Below are positions 1-9,192 of a stretch of 33,679 nucleotides of DNA, piece by piece (the stretch's first letter is position 1; every line of letters starts with the position of its first letter). Source of the DNA: Saccoglossus kowalevskii (taxonomy: Eukaryota; Hemichordata; Enteropneusta; Harrimaniidae). The position numbers and the translations under genes are program-made. Under the pieces are notes generated by a model. The model saw nothing but the letters and a program-made list of their open reading frames with translations. It was not told the origin of the DNA and did no database searches. The DNA lies in the NCBI RefSeq assembly GCF_000003605.2, contig NW_003123410.1, positions 169,838 through 203,516 of the forward strand, written 5' to 3'.

Positions 1-5
1 CTTAC

Positions 6-1321
6 CTTGATCAACATTTCTCCCAAATACAGAATGAAGAAGATAATAAATGCGAGAAAACAAACTGGAAAAAAAGTTTATACCAATCTGTAATAACATC
101 ATGAATAACATTCATGTCCACATACTAAGCCACATTGATTGGCCCATATTAACAATTATTATTATACATGTAATTACGAATATATAAATACGCATACGTA
201 TTATATAAAATGGGAGGTGATCGTGAGTTCCAAACTGGTTCGGATTTGACACACTGAGCTCGTGTCTGTCAAGATTTTGTGTAGGGAATGACAGCTGGAT
301 CAATCATCACTGAACAGAATTTGCATTTGTATATGTTATCTCGGATAACAGATAAAGTGTAGAAACATTATGTAAAAATATCATAACGTCATGGCCGCAG
401 CCACTTACTTAAAAATACACCGTGTTACTTATGTGATAAGTATTCATTAGACGTATATTGTCTACAAATTGGTCAAAAATTAACTATGATCATTGTACTT
501 CCAATTACGTTGAATTACCGCAATTGCGTTGAACGACTAAAATACACTGAAATTGTACATTATAGTTTATATTGTAATATACCTTTCCAATTACGTTGAA
601 TTACCGCAATTGCGTGGAACGACTAAAATACACTGAAATTGTACATTATAGTTTATATTGTAATATACCTTATTGTATTACGTGTACGTGAATCATGTCA
701 ACATACACTAATATATTTCACAAGATAAGATTGTCTCTCCACAATTATATATTAAACTATAGATATTTTTTATCCGTGTAAGTGTTGATAACATTTACAT
801 AAATTATGCAACGTGATAGATAATATTATCACAAATTATCTTTCCTTAAGTTATTACGTCATAATCTCTGTCTAACTAGTTCTTCCGAACTTACATAGTG
901 TTAATTCAAAATATTTAAATGATGAAACGGATATTGACGTTTTTATCTGTGTCATTTCCTGCTGTTTTTAATTTTTTAACAAAATACATTTATTTAAACA
1001 TACTTTAAGTGTTAAGTGACATTACGTATAAACGTATATTTTCATCCTGGAGAAAATTACGCTGCTGTAATTGTGGGTATACTAGAAATCATAATATATA
1101 TATATATTAGTCATTTCATTGTAATAACAGAATACTCAAGACAGAATAATATATTTGACTCATAATAAACGTTTCAAAAAGCATCGGTTTCACTCGTTTA
1201 TCACATTCTCGCAACTTTTTAACAATATTCGTGATTTTAAAAATTGAAACTTGTAATTATGTGCACGGACATTTCAAATCAACTTACGTCTATTTGAATG
1301 AGGCCTGTGACCACCAACCAT
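6..1321 (-). CDS. Candidate 5' end of a membrane-anchored protein gene (two exons, partial)
   Basis: Two minus-strand exons are proposed. Exon 1 (1321 down to 1288) starts at an ATG with A at -3 and G at +4. An in-frame TGA lies seven codons upstream. The exon reads 11 codons plus one base and ends at a consensus GTAAGT donor. Exon 2 (64 down to 6) follows a polypyrimidine tract ending in CAG, and its phase (two bases) completes the split codon. It ends at a GTAAG donor next to the window edge. The joined N-terminus is short and basic (MVGGHRPHSNR), followed by a hydrophobic stretch (LCFLAFIIFFILYLG) and then EMLIK, like a type II signal anchor. The family is not recognised: a Golgi enzyme or a channel segment are both possible. 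The exon structure is seen in the sequence and the function is unknown. The gene would run head-to-head with WASH. Confidence 0.42.
499..670. repeat. 86-bp tandem duplication
   Basis: Bases 499-584 are repeated immediately at 585-670 with one visible mismatch (T530 versus G616). The near identity suggests a recent duplication or an allelic/assembly effect. It lies in the proposed intron of the minus-strand gene. Confidence 0.9.
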
Positions 1322-1397
1322 CTTCACTGTACAACACACTCAACATAAAAATTTACTGATGCTACACAGGATATGTTGTTTCACTGCGTCTTGGACT

Positions 1398-1496
1398 CAG
1401 TGACTGGTGGCAAATCTAACAGATGTGCTATTATTTATGGTCTTTAATACAGTGCAGGCGTTTGATCCATCGCGACTAATTGAAATGCCCAAAGCT
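1398..1496. repeat. 99-bp direct repeat, copy 1
   Basis: This block matches 2186-2284 without indels and with about ten mismatches. The best conserved half contains CAGGCGTTTGATCCAT and ends in CCCAAAGCT. It sits about 77 bp upstream of the proposed minus-strand start codon, so it could include promoter sequence. The flanks differ from copy 2. Confidence 0.8.
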
Positions 1497-2185
1497 ATTC
1501 TCACACAGCGTTATGTTAAAATTGTCACAAGTTTGATTAGTTGTAGTATACTGTACACCATTTTTAAATAGCTGCATGCCATTTTAGCGAATTTGACTCT
1601 ATGCATGAATTAACTGAATCTTAATTTAGCTAAAGTGTCAACAATCTCATAGTGAGAATATACTTTATTTTAAATTAGTGACACCTTGAATTAGCGAAAT
1701 TACAGATTAGCTAAATTAGCTAAAATAACATGCTAGCTAAAAAAGACATGTTTTACAGTAGTATACGTTAATCTTTTTAATGTTTTTTTAATAAATTGTA
1801 AATGTAAAAACTGTAATGTTATAATATATAATTTTCTTTAGTTCAAATTACATGTACAGTGAGACATACCATTTTTTATATTCAAACTTTATAATCACAA
1901 CACAATTACAGCCAAATTACACAAAAATTGTCAGTGAAAAAAAGTGACGCGGACCCCGATGATATGATGCTACTCCACAACACTTCGCATGTGAAATGAC
2001 AGGCCGGATTAACGAATCACTGAAAAAAAATACGCACTTGTAAGCTCGTCTCGGATAACATGGTTACGATTTCGCAAAGTATAACATCTAACCTCTAGGC
2101 ATCACCCACATTTGTGATTTGATATTTGCAAAAATGAATCTATGTAACCATTCTAATATTTTACCTAAAAATACGCCGCATTGGT

Positions 2186-2284
2186 CAGTGACTGACAGCA
2201 ACTCTAACAGACGTGCTACTATTAGTGGTCCTTAATACAGTGCAGGCGTTTGATCCATTGCGACTAATTGAAATGCCCAAAGCT
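2186..2284. repeat. 99-bp direct repeat, copy 2
   Basis: Second copy of the block at 1398-1496, in the same orientation about 790 bp away. No coding sense is apparent in it. Confidence 0.8.
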
Positions 2285-2658
2285 GTTTTTCCCACTGTGT
2301 TCTCGACTGTTTAAATGGCGGCTGATTTGTTATAGTATAGTATACGTAATCATCCTTTTTACTCATACTCGCCTACTCCCCACGAACAACAAACACTGTC
2401 CCATCTGTGCCAAAAATATAAGAATTAATGTGATGTTACAAGTGGTAGATATTTCATGTGACTGTGATGTGACACGTGGTTAACCAAAACCAAAGGGAGG
2501 GCGCGTATTTCATGTGTTGGCAAACTGACTATGCCCATGTATCAGAGAAGGCAGTGAAAGACTTAACTATCTTGTCAGTAGTCGACCATGCTAAGACTAT
2601 GCCTGATTGTCAGTGAATCGTTGAACGATTGAAGGGCACGGTGACATGTGACATTACA

Positions 2659-2696
2659 CGCACCACCATCACCACCACTACCACCACCACCACTCA
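2659..2696. repeat. CCA-rich short tandem repeat
   Basis: An imperfect run of CAC/CCA triplets in otherwise AT-rich DNA. No reading frame is supported. Confidence 0.6.
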
Positions 2697-2974
2697 TTTG
2701 TGTACACCTTAATATACTGAGGTTATTTTGTGTGTTTGGTCACGTGGTAGCCATAACCCACACATGAGGGTGAAAGTATGTTTTTATATTCTGGAATCTC
2801 TTGGCAGTGTTCAGTGTTTTGTGATGTGTTTAAGTGTTCAAAAATTAAACACATGTGTGATGTGACTACGTTGTACAAACATGCGTATTTTGAACTTCAT
2901 TCACAATGTGACGTCACAATCTTAAAGTGGCGAGTCGACAACTGCGCATGCGTCAAATGGCCATAGCGTGCCGA

Positions 2975-2979
2975 TTATT

Positions 2980-3062
<83 letters not shown>
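2975..3062. repeat. (AAT)n microsatellite
   Basis: About 27 uninterrupted TAA/AAT triplets, preceded by a short ATT run so that the start is a small palindrome. The poly-asparagine reading frame across it is a by-product of the repeat, not a gene. Confidence 0.95.
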
Positions 3063-3063
<1 letters not shown>

Positions 3064-3441
3064 TTTGTTGCATCTTTAGAAATACAATATTTCTATCAGT
3101 TAATAGCAATAAAGATTAGTTGTGATAACCATGAGCCTTTGCGTTTTTAGCTTGTGTTGTTATCGTCGCCTGGGACTCAATTACCGTGCGTGCGCAGATG
3201 AAGATCCTCCCGCTTTAAATGCTGATGTCCTTATACCAAACATTTGATCTTTACCCAGAGAAATTATAAATACAAAACTTGCCTGCCTGACTGTGTTCAT
3301 TTTGCACGTGTTGAATGCAATTGCTCATACATTGTTGTTTAAATTGTTCAAAATGGATTGGCAGCTTGTGTTAATTTATTTATGGCGAAACTCCGGACTC
3401 CCAAGAAAGAGCCGGGTAGGTTTGGAGATATCCGGAGAAGT

Positions 3442-3725
3442 TGGCCAGTTACGGGCTTAACCAGCAAATTCATCGGTGAAGTGTGCCAATAGAAAAAGTG
3501 GGCCAGTTATGGGGTGAGCCAGCAAATTCGTCGGTGAAGTGGGCCAGTAGAAAAAGTGGGCCAGTTACGGGGTAAGCCAGCAAATTCGTCGGTGAAGTGG
3601 GCCAGTAGAAAAAGTGGGCCAGTTACGGGGTAAACCAGCAAATTCGTCGGTGAAGTGGGCCAGTAGAAAACGTGGGCCAGTTACGGGGTAAACCAGCAAA
3701 TTTGTCGGTGAAGTGGCCCAGTAAC
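3442..3725. repeat. 58-bp minisatellite, about five copies
   Basis: The unit begins GGGCCAGTTACGGGGTAA and includes CAGCAAATTCGTCGGTGAAG. Units start at 3442, 3500, 3558, 3616 and 3674, exactly 58 bp apart with few mismatches. Open frames across it, including a minus-strand one, are repeat artefacts. The core GGCCAGTTACG recurs inverted in the array at 3953-4105. Confidence 0.93.
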
Positions 3726-3952
3726 TGAGGAAAAAAATTAAAAAAAATAATTGCAACAAGTTTTGCAGAAATAGAAACTGTACAATTCATTCATACAAGT
3801 ATGAATTTGAGAGACCAAACGTAGCAACTCCACCAGATAAATTTAAGGTTACTCGTATTATTGTACAATTTTATAATGCATTTTACCACTGGGAAGAATA
3901 TTTTGTCAAATCTCAGCGGGGGAAATAGCAATGCACGACCTTGGAACTAACG

Positions 3953-4105
3953 CCCGCCTTTCCTGCTGGCCCACTTCGTAACTGGCCCCCTTTTCTGCTG
4001 GCCCACTTCGTAACTGGCCCACCTCGTAACTGGCCCACCTTTCCTGCTGCCCACTTCGTAACTGGCCCCCCTTTTCTGCTGGCCCACTTCGTAACTGGCC
4101 CATCT
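3953..4105. repeat. Related minisatellite, opposite orientation
   Basis: Units of roughly 33 bp contain CCCACTTCGTAACTGGCC and TTTCTGCTGG. The reverse complement shares GGGCCAGTTACG and AAGTGGGCCAG with the 58-bp array at 3442-3725, so the two arrays face each other across about 230 bp. Open frames on both strands come from the repeat. Confidence 0.88.
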
Positions 4106-4109
4106 TCTT

Positions 4110-5130
4110 GTATTACTGCCACCTGTAACAATGTGTTCGGTCTTTTGTTTTGAGGGGATATAAATTGTAATTTTGCCCATTCCATTCTATTACTACAATG
4201 TATTTTTTGTTGTATGTTGTCCCTGTTGTACCTAGACGACAATGGATATCATCAATTATATTCATATGTGAGCAATACACCACCCTATAATTGCATTATG
4301 TCTCAAAATTGTGTTCGGTAACAATGGTGAAACAATGGTATGTGGTAGATGGCTACTCATAGTGGGTTCCATTTTTTCTCTGAATTCTTTCACGCATACA
4401 AAGATAACCCAACAAAGCCTGTCATCTCCGGATGTTGCTCATTTCAATACTGTAACATGACTAATTTTCACTGTGTTTAAATTTCACTGATTTAACATTC
4501 CAAGCATATTAGTTTGTTTTAAATTCACGGTTTTATCATTTAGATAATGTGTTCTATGCTCAATTTAGATATTCTCTGGGTTTTAATTTAGCGCATTTTT
4601 TTGTAGCAAAATAATTAAAATTAAAACCCAGTGAATAATCAATAATAATTAATTTACGCATTCTTGGAGGAGAAGGAATAATAACTGAAAATGTCCTCGT
4701 CACCGAATTCTCTCTGACTGAATTAAAATTTGCTGTCATCATTCCCAGCAGGCTTCTTTTTTCCTGAAATTGCTAAACTGTTCATTAAATAATGTAATTA
4801 CGTCCCCGCCATCTCGACGATTTTGATTATCAAATTATGCAAGGGCCTATTCCTTAACATATGCATAAGTAATTCATAAATAGCTTTAACAAAATTGACC
4901 CATACATGTTTGAGAAAGAGTTGAACAAAGATTATTCACTGCATAATGAACAAAGTAGACAGGCAATGTGCCAAAACACACAATTTTGCTGCTCTTTACA
5001 GGGAATTTAGGATCAATGAAAACATTCTGGCGATAAAAACAACTTATATGTGCTGCGGAATGCCCTATATATCGGGCATAACACGGCTGTGAAGTAGACG
5101 TCCTATTTGCATGGCGTCATTTGGTCTCTA
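4110..5130. other. AT-rich intergenic DNA, no gene seen
   Basis: No splice-flanked open frame, RNA gene or clear repeat was recognised here on either strand. The short open frames have no protein-like composition. Confidence 0.6.
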
Positions 5131-5136
5131 GAAGGC

Positions 5137-5776
5137 TATTATTATTTATTATTATTATTTATTTATTTCACCAGAATGATCATTATTACAGAACTTATAA
5201 ACAAAATAAAATGGTAGTAATTCTGGTGTGGACCATGGAAATAGTCCTTATGGACTAGTGTAGTGCGTGGCCCAGACTGTCAAGTAGAAATTGACAAAGT
5301 ACTAGTAATGGAAAGGGAAATTACTATTTACATAATGAAAAGTAATCTATATGATTCAGATATAAACATGTGTAATAATAATATAAGCAAACTACTGGTA
5401 CACCGAGTTTATATGCAGAAGCAGTAAAATAATGCAGAGAAGTGGGAAGTAATCGAGGAATTTAACAAAGCAAATAATGTTTCATTTCATATTTAAACTT
5501 GTTTCTGTTGTTGATATTTTTAAGGGAGTCTGGAAGCGAATTCCAGTGTTTTACTGCAGCAAATTTAAAATTTCGTTGTGAAACTGTAAGTTGAGCAACA
5601 GGAATTGACAAGTTTCCCTTAGACACTGACCTTGTGGGGATAGCACTGTGGGAAATACTTACATACTTATTGAGGCCATGTGCATATCTGTTGTGTTTAA
5701 AGTCGAAGATAAATAGACAGGTTTGTAATTTACAAAGTTTGTGAATATCAAGTGTGCGTAATTGAATTTGATGACA
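5137..5776 (-). mobile_element. LINE retrotransposon 3' fragment (reverse transcriptase C-terminus)
   Basis: On the minus strand, 5776 down to 5462 is open for about 105 codons with no usable start. It reads like the C-terminal end of a non-LTR reverse transcriptase ORF: TLDIHKLCKLQTCLFIF, then SHSAIPTRS, then RNFKFAAVKHWNSLPDSLKN and FKYEMKHYL before a TAA stop. The pattern ...TRS...F...WNSLP...K...F...L is typical of CR1/Jockey-like LINEs (family knowledge). Beyond the stop is a 3' untranslated tail ending in AATAAATAAATAATAAT-type repeats near 5137-5165. Two stops at 5777-5782 and likely frameshifts show that the upstream part is decayed. The copy is 5'-truncated and not functional. Confidence 0.8.
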
Positions 5777-5799
5777 TCATCAGAGAACACTGGTAATTG

Positions 5800-6570
5800 A
5801 ACCCATACATTCTAGTAAGTCAATCTCATAGAAGTGCTACTATAACATCTATAAGTCCTTGTTACTGCATGTTGACGTTATGTGGGAATGCCACAGTACA
5901 CGTAATACTCTTAGTTGATGATGTTAATTTTTGTTTAAACCCCAAATGAAAAATCGCGTTTTTGGTTGCGAAAAATCGGCAGATGACTTATCAGTAAACA
6001 GTGAGTGAATAAGTTTTTTAGTATGAATTAAAAATACGCCAACATCACTCGAACTACAACACTCAGCTGACTCGTTTCTCCCAACCCGTTCTCCCAATTC
6101 TCTGTTTCATTTTTTTTTTATTTTAATTGATGTATTTTTCTAGTATCATAGTATGACTGACTCCATTGAAACATTTCGAATTAATATTGTAGATGTATAA
6201 GCATTTATATTATATCCAACATTCTCGTAAAAATAATAAATACGTTTACATAAGTTACATCAGAATGAGTCATAGATACCTTGATTATTTTGAGTTTATA
6301 ATGATGATACTTGTTATATGTTGAAAAGTAATTTGCCCTTTCCAATAAATGTAATGCTGTTTTTTTTTTCTTGTTGAAAAATGCAATTCTATTACTATGG
6401 TGTAAAAACACAATTTAAAACCGTGTTTCTCAAAAAAAATACTAGTACATACTGATAAAATATTGTACTAGTATCAGTGTACAGGTCTCATGCCACTAAT
6501 TAACCAATGGCTGCTCGTAGCCATTTAAATGCCTTGAAAGAACTAATGAAATTTTTTTTAATATTTTTTT
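5800..6570. other. AT-rich intergenic DNA, no gene seen
   Basis: Apart from possible decayed upstream LINE sequence near 5780-5870, nothing recognisable was found. Poly-T and poly-A runs are common. Confidence 0.5.
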
Positions 6571-6578
6571 TTTCTCAG

Positions 6579-6616
6579 GTGCTCCCTGTTTGAGGGCGTA
6601 ATCACCTGGGTCAAAG
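6579..6616 (+). other. Candidate 38-bp microexon
   Basis: A long T-rich tract ending TTTCTCAG precedes 38 bp followed by a GTGAGA donor. One phase (one base, then CSLFEGVITWVK, then one base) is open. No homologue is recognised and no partner exon is proven. It could be a noncoding exon or chance. Confidence 0.18.
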
Positions 6617-7000
6617 GTGAGACCAACATGTGGTCTTTTGTTTACTACTTAGCGGCTGTGTACCTGTGGGTTTATTCTGTGTGTATTTGGATGTTCTAAT
6701 CTTGGTATTTTTCCAGTGATTTCTCTAGGTGCAATCTAAATACAGTAGGTGTGTCTTGTTTACCTGAGATTTGTAAGAGTTTGAGCTGGCCAACATATTA
6801 GTTTTTTTCATATGGTTGATTACTGGCATGTTGATTTCCCATTTTTGAGCCATGTTTTCAACTTTCTTCATCATTTTTATATAGCAATCTCGTCATATGT
6901 CAACATTGTTGTCTATGGAAATTCAATTAGTGGTATGAGCCCTACATGTAACTTGTTGTGTTAGTGCGCCCTCTATTGACACCTAGTAGAACAGTCACGA

Positions 7001-7099
7001 ATGAATAACGAGCACCTGATCGGCCAGCTGACAGTGTCTGTCTGTCGCGCATGGACGAAGGTGGAAGCAGGAAAGAAGACAGATCAAATGTTTTCACGG
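7001..7099 (+). other. Candidate first exon (coding or 5' UTR)
   Basis: An ATG at 7001, with an in-frame stop at 6977-6979, opens 33 codons (MNNEHLIGQLTVSV... to MFSR) that end at a good donor, CGG|GTGAGG. Its third codon positions are much more GC-rich than those of WASH or CCDC77. No homologue is recognised. It may be a 5' exon of WASH, spliced to the acceptor at 8612 and out of frame with the WASH start. It may belong to a separate transcript, or be chance. Confidence 0.25.
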
Positions 7100-7404
7100 G
7101 TGAGGTTTATTTTTTCCAGTTATTGTCAATATCTTGTTAAATTGATTGTTCGAGCACATTTGATCGCGTATTTTAAGTTAACCATACAAAGGTTTTATAT
7201 ATTACCGATTCGGTCAGTTTGACCTCATAAATGAGATTCGATCGAGAGGGAGTTGCGAGAAAGAGTCAACATAACAGTACATTCACTGCCACGCCACATT
7301 AAAGCACGGTTCTTCTAGTAATCGTGATTAAAGTGACATGAATTGACATTGGTGTTGTTTACGGGCGTGTATTTGTCTTGCCAAAGAAACGCCATTTAAA
7401 TAAA

Positions 7405-7745
7405 AACAACAATAATACTAATACTACTAATACTAGTAATCTTTATTGAAATCGTTTCTCAGTGTGGGATTTGGGTTGGAAATACAATAAAGTAACAAAA
7501 ATAAACAAAATGTAACAACAATTAAGACAATCACAAACATTTGAATGAAAGAAAAACAAAAAGGATGAAAAAAAATATGTGTTGGTTGAGGCATCTGGCA
7601 TTTTAGGATTTTTTCTTGTTGTACATGCGGTCCCACTAAATACAGCTGGTACCTACTGGTGCCATTCTCGCATCTCCCAGTAGGAAAATTAGCACCTGTA
7701 AGTGACGAGAGTGGTTAGAGACTAGACTGACCACAGTCGGAGCGC
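7405..7745 (-). mobile_element. Probable LINE 3' end
   Basis: Read on the minus strand, this ends with AATAAA (complement of 7442-7447) and then an ATT/AGT-rich microsatellite tail, as at other LINE 3' ends in the window. A minus-strand frame of about 90 codons includes GANFPTGRCENGTSRYQLYL and a hydrophobic end. The polyadenylation signal lies inside that frame, which argues for untranslated retrotransposon sequence rather than a gene. A terminal exon of an unknown minus-strand gene is the alternative. Confidence 0.4.
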
Positions 7746-8011
7746 TTTTTTTCAAATATGGGTGTAATTTTTAATTAAAAAAAATATGTTCCCCACTCGC
7801 TGCGAAGATTTCGGATTTCTTTTGCGGTCGCACTAGTTTTCGCGAGCACGCTAAAAAAGCCAAATTATTTTTTTTTAAACCAAGCCAGTCTAGTTATAAA
7901 CTAGTTATGAACTAAAATGCAGAGCATGTAACTTGGTGTCAAAGTGAAATGCGTCTTGCTACATTCTGTTCTTAATTTATTCATGCAATTCCCTGTCGGC
8001 TGGTAGCCACA

Positions 8012-8022
8012 AAGATGGCGGC
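8012..8022 (+). promoter_or_regulatory. YY1-like motif, possible WASH promoter element
   Basis: AAGATGGCGGC matches the YY1 motif often found at animal transcription starts. It lies 650 bp upstream of the WASH start codon. Dispersed repeats in this window also carry AAGATGGC-like sequence, so it may be repeat-derived. Confidence 0.3.
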
Positions 8023-8584
8023 CGTCTGTGTCAACGACTCATTACAACATTGAGTGATAACAATAAAATATATTCTGTTTTTGCTGTGTATCATGTATCC
8101 AATGATATATGCATGTTTCTAACCACAAGGCGTGCATTAACAGTTTTCATTGACACGCAAGTCTGTTGATTGATCAGGGGGGGGTACAGTCGATCAACCG
8201 GAAGGTTATTGCTATTCGCATCAACGATCGTCTACAAATACATCTTTTTCTGGCTGCACACCACGTGTCTAAGGAACTGTACATGTTTCTAACCCTCTCC
8301 AGCACTGGCAGGTCACTTTTAAGGCCGGAATCACTGGGACCCTTGTACATGTAATTTGAAACAAGTGTAGATTAATCTTTCTAGCTTAATGATTGAAATT
8401 ACATAATGGACAAGTCATTTGCAGCCCCCCAACTGTGAATAAGATACACTAAGCATGGTGGTTTGCTACGTTTTGGGTCTAGATGGGTCATGTACTTCGT
8501 CTGTCGGTATTCGCATCAGTGAACCATAATGCCACCCGTGACCGTTACAAGAATATTATAAGTGCGTATGAAATCAAATTTACA

Positions 8585-8612
8585 TGTTTTTATTGCTCCA
8601 CTTTCTTACCAG
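8585..8612 (+). promoter_or_regulatory. Possible 3' splice site in the WASH 5' UTR
   Basis: A pyrimidine-rich tract ends in TTACCAG at 8612, 62 bp before the WASH ATG. This suggests that the coding exon begins here and that a noncoding first exon lies upstream, possibly near 8000 or 7000-7099. Confidence 0.4.
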
Positions 8613-8674
8613 ATTGAATTTAATGTGAAGTTCACAAATTATATACAACAAGTTGAACACATCTAATTGTAAAA

Positions 8675-9192
8675 ATGCCTCATGAGTCGTACAATGTTCC
8701 ACTCATTCAACCTGATCTGAGAAGGGAGGAGATGATACTACAGATTGCAGATGCTTTGGATTATCTAGACAAAGTATCTAACGATATTTTCAACAGGATC
8801 AGCAACAAGGTGACTGAGAATAGACAGAAACTCCAGTCGATTAATGAAAGAATTAACACTGCTCAGGCTAAAGTAGACCATATAAAGGGTTCAAAGAAAG
8901 CTATCAAGGTGTTCTCCAGTGCAAAGTACCCAGCTGCAGAGTCGCTTGATCCATACACATCTGCGTTCAAAGATGAAAATAATCTGAAACAAATTCATCA
9001 CCCACATAGACATATCCACAGCAAGCATCAGTCACTTGATGATCGGAGTCTGAAAGAGAAACTACAGTTTTATAATGTTCATTTGAAAATAAGACAGGCA
9101 AATAAAGACGACAGTGGAGAAGGACTTGGGAGTCTACCAAGTAATCTTTCATCTGTTAGTTCTTTGTTACTCTTTAACACCAGTGAAAATCC
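8675..9192 (+). CDS. WASHC1: WASHC1 coding exon 1 (residues 1-173)
   Basis: Encodes the WASH homology domain, including [25 protein letters not shown] and [20 protein letters not shown]. These are the most conserved parts of the family and in other species bind the remaining complex subunits. The exon ends AATCC|GTAAGT, two bases into Pro173. Confidence 0.95.

Noticed and set aside
2968-3150. Poly-asparagine open frame
   Set aside because: It is a translation of the AAT microsatellite.
3565-4242. Overlapping open frames on both strands
   Set aside because: They arise from the two minisatellites; their protein repeats mirror the DNA unit and have no conserved domain.
7433-7636. Minus-strand membrane protein gene
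   Set aside because: The frame contains the polyadenylation signal and ends in a microsatellite tail, which fits a LINE 3' end better.
7721-7894. Foldback element with ACTAGACTG / CAGTCTAGT arms
   Set aside because: Only 9 bp of the arms match and the inner sequence does not pair convincingly.
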